Of a stretch of 64,000 bases of DNA, positions 35,601 through 47,485 are shown one piece after another. The stretch comes from Saccharina japonica (taxonomy: Eukaryota > Sar > Phaeophyceae > Laminariales > Laminariaceae): NCBI GenBank assembly GCA_008828725.1, contig MEHQ01001114.1, forward strand, positions 664,748 through 728,747, read 5' to 3'. The number at the start of each line of letters is the position of its first letter. Position 1 is the stretch's first letter. Made by a program: the position numbers and the translations under genes. Under the pieces are notes generated by a model. It saw nothing but the letters and a program-made list of their open reading frames with translations, was not told the origin of the DNA and ran no database searches.

Positions 35601-36328
35601 ATCTACGCCTAACCCGAAATCAGCAGGCCTTCAGATTGTCAGCATTGATTGGGCATGCATCGCTGCGGAACATCGTCGAGGACATCGACAAGCTGGTTCA
35701 AGCAAAAAGCCCCCAACTTACGTCTGCCGCGGAAAACGTGTGCCATACGTAGCTACTTGAATGTCACATAGTTGGTAACATACTGACCACCGATCAGCGA
35801 AAGACGGTGACACAGACCGTGTTTTGGTTGAAAGCCTACAGGGCTACGTATCACTAGCGACCACATGATGTCCCAACCAACCATAGGTTTTCTAAAACCA
35901 CAAAGGTTACGGTAGGAAGAAACCATTATTGTTTGTTTTCGACCGGTTCCAGGTACTCCAAAGAATATGTGTACTGGTACAAATTATCGCATGTAGTGGT
36001 AAAACATTTAGTCCCAAAGAAACCTCTAGAACTGGCTGCGTAGGACCAATATCAAGTCATCAACATAACTTCAAGAGCTGTGATCCTTTGCTGAAACCAG
36101 TCATCTGGTCATTACGAGGAAACGCTCTATGTTTGCCCTCTTACCGCACAAATGTCCCGATACCGAACATCCCCGCCGGCGTTTGGAGATTAAGCCTGAT
36201 TGTTTGAACACGTGTTGTATGAGCCCCTACCAAGCCGTTGACCAATGGGATTCTTTTACATTGTTTTGTCATAAATGAATGGGTCTCCTGAGACCCAATA
36301 ATACAAACGGCATCAACTTGTTTTATAT
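32636..36328. other. Intergenic DNA, no assigned gene
   Basis: No gene I can defend in 3.7 kb, apart from a MITE-B copy at 35232-35490. A G-run lies at 34746-34758, a TACCTGGTA word at 35051, and a weak CCCTGACGCTAACCCTGAC telomere-like trace at 35552. Open frames here are short and without conserved motifs. Confidence 0.45.
35232..35490 (+). mobile_element. MITE-B copy, diverged (about 259 bp)
   Basis: The left end CAGCATGCTACGTTAGAC and the right end CCTCTGACGTAGCACGCTTC correspond to the family termini. CCAAAAACTGATTCTGAAGG and TTGGGTTAAGGAGCCCGGTC are the internal landmarks. Confidence 0.7.
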
Positions 36329-36541
36329 TATTTTTTTGCATCCCATTTATTTTCTCCGCCCTTCGTTTCTCTCTCCCTCTCTAGTCGCAACTCAGACCCG
36401 GGGTCACAAAGTAGGTTTTCCTCCTCCTTCCCCACTACGGTGCCTGCCTTGCTTTTTTATCGCGAGGTGGTTTCAGCACGTTCTTACCTTGTCGGCTCTC
36501 ATTGAAATGTGCTTACCCACGCTATAATAATAAGGAGGGGC
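36329..36541 (-). mobile_element. tRNA-derived SINE, 5'-truncated copy
   Basis: The plus strand reads TTTTTTTGCATCCCATTTAT, then TCGCAACTCAGACCCGGGGT, then CCCCACTACGGTGCCTGCCT and CCCACGCTATAATA. The tRNA-like head is absent. Confidence 0.8.
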
Positions 36542-36699
36542 TCTCGACATGTATGTCTATATATATATATATGTCTATATATAACGTCTACGGTATACCA
36601 GGTATATACCTGGCCAAAAAGTAGCAAAATAAAACATCCGGCAATCAGTGGGCAAGGCTTCAACCGTTGAACACATACATCCATGGGTCAATTTTCAAG

Positions 36700-36985
36700 G
36701 CTGTTTGCGGGTCATGGCTCGACCCGCGGGTTGGATCAGGAGGCGTTCAAAATGTCACGGATTTAGTCGGGTCGGATCAGAAGGTGTTGAAAATCTCACG
36801 GGTCGGGTCGGGTCGGGTCAAGATTTTTACATTTCAGTGGTTGGGTCGGGTTGGATCGGGTCAGGAGGTTTCCAAACGCTGGCGGGCAAGGTCAGGTCAG
36901 GTCAAGACATCTGAACCGCTTCGCGGGTCGGACTAGGCCCGACCCGAGCCGACCCGACCCGTAAGGTCTGACCTGACTCGGGAAC
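36700..36985. repeat. GGGTCGG-rich repeat with inverted end
   Basis: Many GGGTCGGGTCGG and GGTCAGGTCAG units on the plus strand (36750-36930) are followed by the inverted form CCCGACCCGAGCCGACCCG (36937-36965). It may be a worn MITE with G-rich termini, but boundaries and target duplication are unclear. Confidence 0.5.
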
Positions 36986-37217
36986 AGCCCGGATAATACG
37001 GTTGCGAAAACATATTCGCACCCTGTGTGTGGGTTACAAATAAAGGTGCTCTCCTAAATTCCTAAATCGACTTGTTCGTCGCTTGTGGCACACATGGTCA
37101 AACGTATACCTAGGTATATACCTGGTATCCTATAAATATACATGGATATATACCATATATATATGGGTATATATACTGTAAATAAATATCGTCTCGGCAT
37201 CATGTATGTATGTCTTA

Positions 37218-37459
37218 GGGTCGTTCTTATCGAGCAACTTTTTTCCAAAATTTCCAAATAAATTTTCCAAAAAAAACAGGAAAATCAAGAAAAAACAGGA
37301 TTTTTTTGGAAATTTGGAATTTTTACAGAGGGCAAAATATTTGGAAGGCTTCGCATTCCAAAATTTGGAAATTATTTTTGGAAAATATGGAAGTCCTAAA
37401 AATTGCGCGAAAAAATTATTTGGAAATTTTGGAAAAAAGTTGCTCGATAAGAACGACCC
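37218..37459. mobile_element. PIF/Harbinger-like MITE (242 bp), well preserved
   Basis: The ends GGGTCGTTCTTATCGAGCAA and TTGCTCGATAAGAACGACCC are a perfect 20-bp inverted repeat that continues imperfectly as CTTTTTTCCAAAATTTCC. TTA flanks both sides (37215-37217 and 37460-37462). This copy best defines the termini of the family. Confidence 0.9.
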
Positions 37460-37739
37460 TTAACCTATATTTCCTGCATCGTAAGATTACTAATAATAGT
37501 TGTTTTGTCATGCACGTTTCGAATGTTATTTCCGACTGTAGTGTGTGTGACAATGTCGTAACAAGCACCCTGGTACCTGGTACTCTACTACCACAGTACT
37601 GTACAATATATACGAGGGTACATATATACATAATGCAAGTATATAGTCGAGCAGTAACATCGAAACATACAACCTGAGATACCTTCAATACACGGCCTAA
37701 ACCTTTTTTTTTAAAGGCGAAATTTTTCCAAAATATATA

Positions 37740-37960
37740 TATTCGAAAAAATTATTTCGATTTCCGATTCGAAAATTCCATGGGACCCCATAGATGGATC
37801 CATTTTGATGATTTCGGATGTAAGAAGGTTATTAGTTATAAAGGGGCGTTCATTGAGGGTTGCCTCCAATGGAATATTCCATGGAAATTTTCACTGGGAA
37901 CAACATTCCGTGGGATCTCCCACGAGATCCCGCGAATGCCATGAAACATCGCAACACGAG
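37740..37960. repeat. Short block of TCCCATGGGA-type minisatellite
   Basis: TTCCATGGGACCCCATAG, GGAATATTCCATGGAAAT, CATTCCGTGGGATCTCCCAC and GAGATCCCGCG are self-complementary words of the kind that fill 43690-44010, 46960-47300 and 53430-56240. Confidence 0.5.
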
Positions 37961-37963
37961 ATA

Positions 37964-38530
37964 CGGTGGGACTTCGCGGTTGTTATTGTACGGCTGTGTA
38001 CTCTGTAGTATCCACATCGTTACCATCATTCTGGTAATTTTTGGACTCTGCTGTCGTTGTACATACAGTACACGACATCTCCTATTTTTGGCCAGATTGG
38101 AATTCGCACATATGTCAAGACTGGGTGTGTTCCACACTATTTTCAGTACAAAGAGGTCGCATTCTTATTTTTCCCCCAAACTCTCAGTCTCACGTTCTTA
38201 ATTATCATATTTTTAAGACCTGCTGGGCTGTCGCGTACTGTCTGCATGCATGTCTCTGAGAACAAAACAGTACGTTGAGAGCCACAACGTGCGACGAACG
38301 AAGCAGCCCCCGGAGCTAGTGCATATCTCTTCTTGGATAAAGAATCAGCACAGACGGGCACTCACTGGGTGTGCTGGATGTCGACGGGTGGAAATAAAAA
38401 TAACAGTTTATTTAATGCCAAGAAATCACACGCGCATACATACATCTATGATACGTACGTACCCTCGTTCGTTCGACGTACAATCGCGCAATCGACGGTG
38501 TGTATACAGAGTAGTAGTCCTACTGTAACA
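37964..38530. other. Intergenic DNA without recognised gene
   Basis: I see nothing defensible in this stretch. Confidence 0.35.
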
Positions 38531-38796
38531 GACGCATGCTACGATAGAGGTGCACCAACCATGGTTTCTGCCTCCTGAGAGTGGTCACTTAAGGAGCGTC
38601 ATACCTCACTAAAAAAAAAATGGTTTCGGAGGAAAATAAAAGTGCTGCCGGATGAGAAATCTCATGACCGAAGTAAACGCGAAACATTATTCGTCACAAA
38701 ACATGAAAGTCCGACGAATTTGGGTTAAGGAGCCCGATCGTTCAGAAAACCATCCAGCCAAAATAAGGTATACCTCCTCTACCGTAGCACGCGTCA
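38531..38796 (+). mobile_element. MITE-B copy (266 bp)
   Basis: The left end GACGCATGCTACGATAGAGG and the right end CCTCTACCGTAGCACGCGTC are intact. The internal landmarks match 19286-19533 closely. ACA lies immediately left and AACA right, which is too short to call a duplication. Confidence 0.88.
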
Positions 38797-39124
38797 ACAG
38801 CACAGTAAGTACAGCATGGAAGGAATAATACGTGCTAAATTGATGTCAGGGTAGCGCATCCAAAGAAAAACGAACTCAACACTCCCCTTATTCGAGTGCC
38901 CAGAGATGGAGCGTGGACATACTACAGTAAAACTCAGGTAAGAACAAAGTAAAAAAAAAAACATACAGTTTTCTCGATTCGTACAGAAATCGCAACGCTC
39001 ATAATTATGTTTCAGACTGGGGTTTCTATAGGGATGGGGCGTCTGCGCTTCCGACCCACGTGCCCCCTTCGGAGTATAAACAACAATAAAAATATGAATA
39101 AATAATAAGGCGTCACGCAGTTTA

Positions 39125-39255
39125 GGGCCGCGTTATTAGGGCCTTTCTAAGAGAAATGGAACACCTGGAAACCAAAACAAAATAAATGCGCGAGGACAAA
39201 GTATGGAAATATTCTGGAAAATTACGACAAAAAATTCCTTCGATAATAACGGCCC
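39125..39255. mobile_element. Short PIF/Harbinger-like MITE (131 bp)
   Basis: The left end GGGCCGCGTTATTA with TTA before it and the right end GATAATAACGGCCC with TTC after it form short inverted termini. A second right-end-like sequence, TTCGGTAATAACGGCCCC, lies at about 39757-39774 without an obvious left partner. Confidence 0.5.
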
Positions 39256-40170
39256 TTCCCCTTGTCGAACAACCTTTTTCCAGATTTCTCTCTTTAGTTC
39301 ACAATAAAACAGGGGAAACAGGGGACGTATGTTATTGCCGAACGTTGAAACTCCAACAGGGGGCACAGTGCCAGGAACGCTTACTACGTAGCATATTCCA
39401 ATATTTGTTAAGATCGGGACCCAATTAAATGATCGCGTGCATACATACTACAATTTGGCACACAGGTTGTGAAGCCAGGATTTAGTCCGAACTACTGACA
39501 ATTGGAGCGCACGAAGCGATCAGTCTGCCGACGCCTGGCCGCCCTGCGAGCACATACATGGTAGCCACACAGAAAAAACACAGAGCGAGGGTTTACACCA
39601 GAGGACTTGCCCCTAGAAGACGTCTACACCTAGAAGCGCCCCGGCGCTGGGCCCTGTGCCCGCCCCCACGTCGCAAACAAAATGGAAATATACAAATAAA
39701 GCAAATTGCGCGAAAAATAAATACATCTATCTATTATATGATATATGATGAAAGGTCCTTCGGTAATAACGGCCCCTACAAAGTTAAATGCTGGCTGACC
39801 TGCTGTACTAGCGACCAACATATTCCGCAGAACTGACAGGTCCTACTACATACAGTGCCGTACAGCCTATCAGTGCTATAGCTCATAAGAAGGTAACTCA
39901 CGAGAAAGTCAGCCTGAAAAAAATAAAAATAAAAGCGCTCAGCCTACGTAGTCAGTGCGTAAGCTTTATGAAAGTTGTTACCCCCTCCTGTGACTGACCT
40001 GGGCGCAAGGCACCATTATAATTGTGCACTCAATATACAAGACAAAACGTCTTCAACGGGGACTGAAGAAGGAAGGAGCGACATGAGAAAGTGTGTGTTT
40101 CGCTAATAAATAGGAAGGAAGGTCAGCCTGAGCCCACAATTTCAGGATTCTTGTGAGAGAGGGCCGATAT
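39256..40170. other. Intergenic DNA without recognised gene
   Basis: Apart from the orphan right terminus near 39765, I see nothing identifiable. Confidence 0.35.
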
Positions 40171-40484
<314 letters not shown>

Positions 40485-40486
40485 CT

Positions 40487-40983
40487 GCATGCACCAACTA
40501 CTGAGGAATACACCAGTACGTTGTTCGTACTGGTAGTCTTATTCACGGAACACTATGACAGCACATGACCGGCCCGAGCCACGCTCTTTTCGTCTGGCTC
40601 ACTCGTGCTTTCGTGGCATTTCTTCCGAAAAACTCGCCAAAACGAGCGCCAACACAGCACCACGAACCCCAACAATAATCGGCAACCGCAAATATTGGAA
40701 GCGTAAATACTGGGGATGTGACCCTATCTATTCTTACGTCTTGGTAGCACACAGACACAAGCCTGTGAGGGAGAAAATCACACGACAGGTCGGACTCAAA
40801 AGTGTCCCTGGTAATGACCTTAGTTAGGGTTGTTCCCGATTTTACTCTGTGTGGTGGCCGTTCTAGTGGAAACCTCTCTTATTTGTCGTGGATAAAGTCG
40901 CCTTTATTAATATAGTAGGCCCTGCCGTCGACTAAGTATATCCTTGCACCACTAAATCACAGGTTCAAGCGGGACAAGGGTGT
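40487..40983. other. Intergenic DNA without recognised gene
   Basis: I see nothing defensible in this stretch. Confidence 0.35.
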
Positions 40984-41142
40984 TAACCCCTTAAGAACTG
41001 GTCCCACGATTTAGGGGACAAACTACTTGGAATTAGTGTGGCATAAGTTTTGCAGGTCTAAAACTTGAGAACTGGTTCCACGATTATGGGGACAAACTAC
41101 TTGGAATTAGTGTGGCATAAGTTTTGCAGCCCTAAAAGGGTC
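40984..41142 (+). repeat. Mini-hairpin element, tandem double copy
   Basis: GAACTGGTCCCACGATTT, then GGGGACAAACTACTTGGAAT, then TAGTGTGGCATAAGTTTTGC occurs twice in a row with a period of about 66 bp and closes with CCCTAAAAGGGT. It belongs to the family at 14530 and 46712. Confidence 0.7.
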
Positions 41143-41200
41143 AAGTGGGGAGCAGAGGCGGTAACAGTGTCGAGCTGTGAAATTCTCTGCCAGGCTCGCG

Positions 41201-41777
41201 TAGGCCCTGACCCATTTGGTGGGCATAACAATTGACATAATTGGCTCTATGTGCCATAAGCAAAGCCATAAGCTGGAGTGGGCACGTGCCATTAGGATTG
41301 TGGGCACAAGGGGTGGCAAAACAATATGCCATAGGCAGCCTATGCAACCCCTATTTTTGGCGCTGGGTTCGTTGAAAGCCCGGGCTAGATGCCCAGTCGG
41401 CATCGGGAACTTCGCTGAATACTTAAACGGCATCAAAGCGATTGACTTACATGCATACGATTCAGCATTTCAGCAGTTGGTTTATGTTCACACACCCCGC
41501 CCATGTGTTTAAATACACCCGAAAACACGAAGAAGTCATCACACTGTTGAAAAATGGCCAAACCCTGATGCCATAGTTCGCTCTTTTGCGCAAAACCGGC
41601 CAAACAAACGTGAACGGTCCCCAAAAAGGTGGCTTATGACTACCAAACCTAAGCCAACACGGTGGGAAAAAGGCCAAACCCTGGTGCCACAGTTGGCTTG
41701 TTTGGACTCGTGCCATTCCAGAGAAGTGGGCACGAAAAACAAAACACACACACACACACAAAATGGGTCAGGGCCTA
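41201..41777. mobile_element. hAT-like MITE (577 bp) with perfect 8-bp target duplication
   Basis: The left end TAGGCCCTGACCCATTT and the right end AAATGGGTCAGGGCCTA are a perfect 17-bp inverted repeat. The flanks GGCTCGCG (41193-41200) and GGCTCGCG (41778-41785) are identical 8-mers, as hAT transposition leaves. The interior has repeated TGGC/GCCA motifs, for example GGCCAAACCCTGATGCCA and GGCCAAACCCTGGTGCCA, and no transposase. It is a young non-autonomous insertion. Confidence 0.92.
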
Positions 41778-41785
41778 GGCTCGCG

Positions 41786-43689
41786 TCTACCAATAGGTCG
41801 AAAAAGTAAGGTTTTCCGGTATAAATGGAGGCATTTCTCAGGAGGGGCTATTATGGAATTTCTGTGAACGGCAAGAATTGACACCACCGAACGGTGCGTA
41901 TAAATTTGCGAACGCACGGAGAGCAGGTGTTACTACTATATGTCACGCATGCATGCCTGCCTCAAAGGGTTCGACGTTTTGAGCCGGATTCGTAGCACAG
42001 CGCTCAGCGCCCTCCTACTAAAATACAGACACACGCACGCCTTACTTGCGTCGTGTACAGGCTACGCGTATAATACCAGTATTTCACTGCGGCCTGGTTG
42101 GCTGTTTTGATTGGCCGGACTCCCCCCGCAATCGGAGAAAAAACTATTGGTCGAAGACTGTTGTTGAACCAAACCCTGGATGCAGCACCACACGGAATGC
42201 AGGGCGCACATCACACAACACACCCACCTACGTTCAGGAACAAACGTTTTGAGAGACAAATTGGTCCGAGCAAACCCTCCTCGCGGTGCATCTACAGCAG
42301 CAGTAGTAGCTATCTATCTACAGTATAGTACTGTAGTTCCTCTACCATCGACAAGAAGACAAAGAAAACTTCTTCTCCAGTATCGTCCCTGCGCTGGGTG
42401 TTAAATGTCGACGTCTTGATTGGCTGTCACGTCCACTGGGGTCATCTTCATCAATCAGTGGCACCAACCTTCCGGTGAGCGCCTCTCCTCCCCCTCCTGT
42501 GTCCTCCTGCTGCTGCTGCTGTATCCGCTGCCCGCACACACCCGCAAATAAAACGGGGAATGCTTCGAACTACTGTACACTGCTGTGCTGTTACAGTACT
42601 CCCGTGTATTCCAAAGTGGTGACTGCAATACGCATAATATACTCCGTCGGGTAGTACCGTGGTGTGGTGGGTGAAATAGTCAAATGGGTTACAGCAGCAA
42701 CAACAATAACGCAAGGAGCTCTTCGTTTTGATTATGTGGTTTTCTTATTTCGGAGTGGAGTGCTTTGAGTGATCAATGTTGAAGCTCCATCTACACATTG
42801 GCAGATGGCAAGGTTAACAACAACTACGGCATGTACATACATACATACATGGTGTCAGTTACACACCGCTCTCTAGTAGTAGTACTACAGTAATTACTGT
42901 ACGCGTACGTACGTAGGCTACAGCACCACTCCAAGTAAGTACATAATTGTGTTTATCAATGGCACCTCGAGCCGTTCGCCAGTCAGGTTGTTGTTCCGTT
43001 AATCCATGGCGCTCGAGGGTACTGCTGTGTGCCAATAATCTCCGCGTCGATCCTCACCCTATCATATGAAAGCGACACCATTACAGCAGTAGGGTTGTGA
43101 TAAAAGCATGCATTGCTGGCTCGACTTCTCGGCTATAGCAGTTACTACTGTAGTTGACTGGCTTCTCCGCTAGTTATTACTATAAATAGTTGGCTGGCTT
43201 CTTCAGCCAACTATAACTGGCTCCAAATTAGTTGACTAGCCGGCTGGCGCTATTTGGCGTCATTTTATACATACACAAATAATGCGCAAAACCGAAGCGC
43301 CAACGGGCTTCGGCACCGCCATCGGCACAGGCACCGTCGATCGCGATGGGTTTTGATGCATAATGGGTTGGAGTGGTAGACTTACAAACTCTATCTCCCT
43401 CTCTCTGCGAGTGGTCTGAAGGGGGAATGTGCACGCCGTGGAACATAAGCCTTCCATACACAAGGAAACCCAAATAATCGGATGGCTGGCATCACTGTCA
43501 CTACAGCCAACTACAGCAGTACCTAGCTATCATACCTAGCCAACTACAGCAGTACCTAGCTTGCGACGTTGTAGTCATCAAAGTCACATCTCTAGACACA
43601 ATCCACCCATTAAATGTGGTCAGCGTCCACGGCGAGTAGAAGTGGTTGCAGCAGACCCATGAATTCGAAATCGGGAGAGGAACAGGAGA
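41786..43689. other. Intergenic DNA without recognised gene
   Basis: No credible gene. It contains short CAG/CTG runs (near 42508), CATA runs near 42838 and a small hairpin at 43186-43214. CCAACTACAGCAGTACCTAG is repeated twice at 43507-43560. AGTGATCAATGTTGAAGCTC near 42769 matches 8741 with one change. Confidence 0.4.
43186..43214. repeat. Small hairpin ATAGTTGGCT..AGCCAACTAT
   Basis: Ten-base perfect arms with a loop of nine bases. The arm sequence recurs in the larger hairpin at 51565-51593. Confidence 0.65.
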
Positions 43690-44010
43690 TACAATATATA
43701 TTTTTTCCCAGGTTCCCATAGGACGCGTCCCATTGGGCCCACTGTTGTGGGACGTTCTACCAAAACCCCACGGCATACCGAGGTGTACTGCGGGCTTTTC
43801 ATGGGAACCAGACGGTTCCCCCGGGATTCCACGGGATTCCACAGGATCCCATGGGATCCCTAGATAACTTCCGTGGGAACCCAGGCGATATCGTGGGATT
43901 CGGTGGGGTCCTACGTAGCATCACGAAGTGTTACAACGGAAATTTCCATGAGAAATCCCTTGGTACTCCGCGGAAATTCCCACGGAGATTCTCGCGGCAA
44001 CCCATGGGAC
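43690..44010. repeat. Minisatellite with self-complementary TCC..GGGA core
   Basis: Irregular repeats of words such as TCCCATGGGATCC, TTCCACGGGATTCC and TTCCCACGGAGATTC, spaced about 10-20 bp apart. Many are palindromic at the core (CCATGG, CCGCGG, CCCGGG). Confidence 0.65.
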
Positions 44011-44110
44011 TCCGCCGCTTGAACCAGCAAGCAGTTGTGCTACTGAATATTTGAACGATGATCATGCATTCATTGTTCGAGATCGAACCCTGAACATTGT
44101 GTGTGTTAAC

Positions 44111-46048
44111 TAGAGATGGGCACCGGATAAAGAAAAAACCGGTTAACCGCGGTTTTTGGAAACCCATCAGGCGTGCGTGATTAGTCGGGTTTTCAAAATA
44201 AAAACTGGCGGTTTTTGAGGTCCGGTTAACCGGTTAAACCGGAAAAGTGGATAACCCATCTACACTAAAACGTGCCAGTGAACGTGACAACGTCAACGCT
44301 GGTTAATCCGACGTCTATTACACCTACTCTGGAACGTAGCAACTACTGCAGCAATGAACAAGGCGCCCATACGTGGGCGCGGGGAGAGGGAGGGTGGACG
44401 CCTGAAAGTCGGTGGATCCACTGCGGCAGAACCCCCTCCCCTCTCCCCGCACACCCAACACTGCCCAACACTCACCAAACCCACACCACCACTGAGCCAA
44501 GAGGTGGAAATATTCCAAGTGTGATTGGCATTGTTTCTGGCGGATTATTATCTTGAAGTATATTTGCACTATGAAATGTGTTGAGCATTTAAACGGTTGA
44601 AGCATTTTCGAAATGCAGTTTGTTTTGAATTTCATTTGTCACAGTTACTTTTCAGTTCAACTCGCGGGAGCGTTCACACTCAACGGCCTTACGGACAAAA
44701 GCCACAGCTATTAATAGGTGATTCTCCCCTTACACACCCCTTCTACCCACCGGCTCGTGCCTTCGTTCACAGTATGTGGATCAGGAAGTTATTTATTTTA
44801 CTGAAGGTTTGAGTCGTATCAAGTAGACTAACGAGCAGGGCGACTGTCGCTTGTACTCGTCGCACGACGCTATAACCCTGATGGTGGTTTGTGCAGTTTC
44901 TTGAGAATGCAGTGCCCAGGTCGGGTTGTAGTGGTTTCGCTGACAATCGACTTGACGCTTTTCCAAGTAATAGTACCGGGAAATACAATATATATACATA
45001 TATATATATATATGGTTGATCAACATCACTATTCCACCTCGAAGAGGCACAGTTGCGAACAGAACCAACATCCACGCACTTGTGTGATGGGGTATCTATC
45101 TGTCGTTGTTACATATTCTCCCGACCACTCACTGGCTCCACGGTACGTAGCTTCTTCAAGTCCCTTGGCTTTTTGCATCGCAGCGTGCATTGTTTTCTGC
45201 TTATTTGTGTTTTCCTTCCAGCTTCTGTCTTTTGGATTTTGTTTTATTGCGGTACCTTCACGCCACGGTTAGCTTAAATGGCTTTCGTCTTCATCGAAAC
45301 CCGCTTGCTATTGGCCTATCGAAGCTTTTTACTATCGTATGGCATGTTTGGCTCACGCGTGAGGTGTTGAAAAGCCTCATTACGAGGCGGGGAAGATCTA
45401 TGTCCTCACATATTTGTTTCGAATAGCCACAAATTCGACCCCCCTTCCGATTTCTGGGATGATATCATCATTTGATCGTCGTGGGGTCTGCAGGTACTAC
45501 TATTCAGGGTGGGCTAATGTGATGGTATCACGTAGCTATGAGGAGGTGCAATACGTATTATTACGAGTATAGATAGACAAATGCGTACGAACGCGTATGA
45601 GATCACGTGACGTGCTAGAAACGGAAACGTCTCCGTAGATCGTACATATATGAAGAAACATGGATAGTGGGATCAGCCTGGTACTTGGCTGAGCCCTACC
45701 TTCGTACTCCGTTCTCGTACCCTATCGAGATCTACCATGAGATAGACAACAAGAAGAACTTTACCAAGGAGAAGCGTGCCCTGGCCAGCATCGACATTCC
45801 TGTGTCCTCTGATGGGGGTCTTACCTTCACACTTGGGGAGTGCGCAACAAGGTTGCAAATCACAAAAAAACACCTATGGTTTTCAATATTATGGATGCTT
45901 GACCGCATCAAAACCGGTTAAACCGGTTCTCAGTTAACCGGTTAAAACCGGCTGAAAAACAACGGTTAAACCGGTTTTGTTTTTTTGAGGATAACGCCTC
46001 CTATCCGGTTTTCGGTTATTCGAATATGCCATGCGGTGCCCATCTCTA
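44111..46048. mobile_element. hAT-like non-autonomous element (1.94 kb)
   Basis: The left end TAGAGATGGGCACCGG and the right end GGTGCCCATCTCTA are inverted termini of a very common hAT form. The flanking 8-mers GTGTTAAC (44103-44110) and GTGCCAAC (46049-46056) agree at six of eight positions. Both ends carry clusters of GGTTAACCGG and GGTTAAACCGG (44140-44260 and 45915-45985), typical subterminal motifs. No hAT transposase was recognised. The interior carries an 84-codon coding-like segment (45667-45921). Confidence 0.85.
45667..45921 (+). pseudogene. Coding-like segment inside the hAT-like element (84 codons)
   Basis: An open frame whose first 60 codons have coding texture (GC-leaning third positions, mixed polar and hydrophobic residues: EPYLRTPFSYPIEIYHEIDN..FTKEKRALASIDIPVSSDGG). 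It stands out from the surrounding repetitive DNA and fades into the GGTTAAACCGG repeats at its 3' end. I recognise no domain and no hAT transposase signature. Captured host exon or remnant of the element's own gene are both possible. A start codon at 45667 is not established, and upstream sequence may belong to another exon. Confidence 0.35.
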
Positions 46049-46056
46049 GTGCCAAC

Positions 46057-46711
46057 ATATGTATATACTTGCTTGTATCTCTCTGAGATAGAAATTAAGA
46101 CGGACGCTGGGTGTACTAATTCTGCTGGCAACGTAGACTTGGCGGTTTGATGTGAAAACAACCCACACGCGTAAGGATGAGACCTCCTTGTGACCGTGAG
46201 GTGCAACACGGGATCAGATAGGAATTTCAGGCATTCCATCAGATAGGAATCGCCACGGAACCCAGAGAGTTGTAGCAATGGACGTGAACGCAACGAAAGA
46301 AGGCAGGGTTCCCGTGCGAGAATCATGGGATACTGGGAGGAGCTCGTTTAAACGTCGTAGCAACACGAAGACCTTGGCTTTTCCTGTGGGTTTCGATAAC
46401 GTCCGGCGAATTGACACGGCAATTACACCAGAATCCCCCCCGCGGGATGTCCATTACAGTTGTAAACGTTTTTCCAGCTTTAGTACGCTCGGGCCTTGGG
46501 TCTTACATGCAAGCCGGGTTTCCGAGCTAAGGTACTGGAGAGTTGCGTTAATCGTTTTCTGAGACTACGAACTTGAGGAGTTCTACAGCAGTATACCTCG
46601 CCCGAAAAGCTGATTTCGATCAACAAAAAAATAGTGCAACTCGACGAACAACCCACAGCCAATTCATAGGTATGCCAAAAAGAAAAAGAAAAAAACAAGA
46701 ATGGCATTCCG
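46057..46711. other. Intergenic DNA without recognised gene
   Basis: Some open frames exist but none has recognisable motifs. Near 46558-46620 there are faint echoes of MITE-B (TTCTGAGACTACGAACTTGA, GCCCGAAAAGCTGATTTCG). Confidence 0.35.
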
Positions 46712-46804
46712 ACCTTTTAGAGCTGCAGTCCCGTTTTGGGGACAAATTACTTAGAATTAGAGTGGTTTATCCCCAAAACGAGTCTGCAGTCCTAAAAGGG
46801 TTAA
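46712..46804. repeat. Mini-hairpin element, about 90 bp (best copy)
   Basis: The left arm CCTTTTAGAGCTGCAGTCCC + GTTTTGGGGACAAA faces the right arm TTTATCCCCAAAAC + GAGTCTGCAGTCCTAAAAGG across a loop of about 18 bases. It is the most symmetric member of the family. Confidence 0.8.
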
Positions 46805-46959
46805 GGGGCCTAACAGTGGCATCCAAAAACAATTTCTGCGAAAACGTGCTACCCCCTGTCTATCGCATCTCGCCTTTTCCGTTATCTAAGAGATACCTAA
46901 GTATAGCTAAACCGGTACTGCGAATAGTTGTTCAAGTGAACGTCCATCCTGAGATGATA

Positions 46960-47300
46960 TTTTCATGCCTTGGGAAGTGCGACGGGGGCCAGTACGATTC
47001 CATGGGACGTTCCACGGGAACTCCCGTAGACATCTGCGGTATTTCTCGCGGGAGTTCCCGCGGGACTCAACACCACGCAACGACATCCCGTGAAATCCAT
47101 TGAGTGTGCCGCGGGATTCCCCTCGAACGATTGGGTGTATCGTGGCATGACGTAAACTGAAATGGGTTCCCGCGGGACGTCCCATGGCAGTCCCACGGTT
47201 TCCCGTGGTATCCCGCGGGATACCACGGGAACCCGTGGGAAGTCCCGTGGGATTCCATAAAAGCCAGGAACTCACCGGAAATCCCGTGAGAATCCATAAT
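46960..47300. repeat. Minisatellite with self-complementary TCCC..GGGA core
   Basis: Repeats such as TCCCGCGGGA, TCCCATGG, GTTCCCGCGGGA and ATCCCGCGGGATACC. The palindromic core CCCGCGGG dominates here, whereas CCATGG dominates at 53430-56240. Confidence 0.7.
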
Positions 47301-47485
47301 CCAGCCAATGTAACACAATATGAAATGCCAAGCACTAGCTTAGCGGGGAAACCCTATTCGGAGAACAAGAATGTTCTGCTGTACTGGTGTTTTCAATTAT
47401 TCTTGATGGTGAAGCTGTATACAGCCTCTGGCGGTTCTCAAGGAGAGACATTTTGCTGAATAAGTCCGGCTTGCGGACTCTCTTA

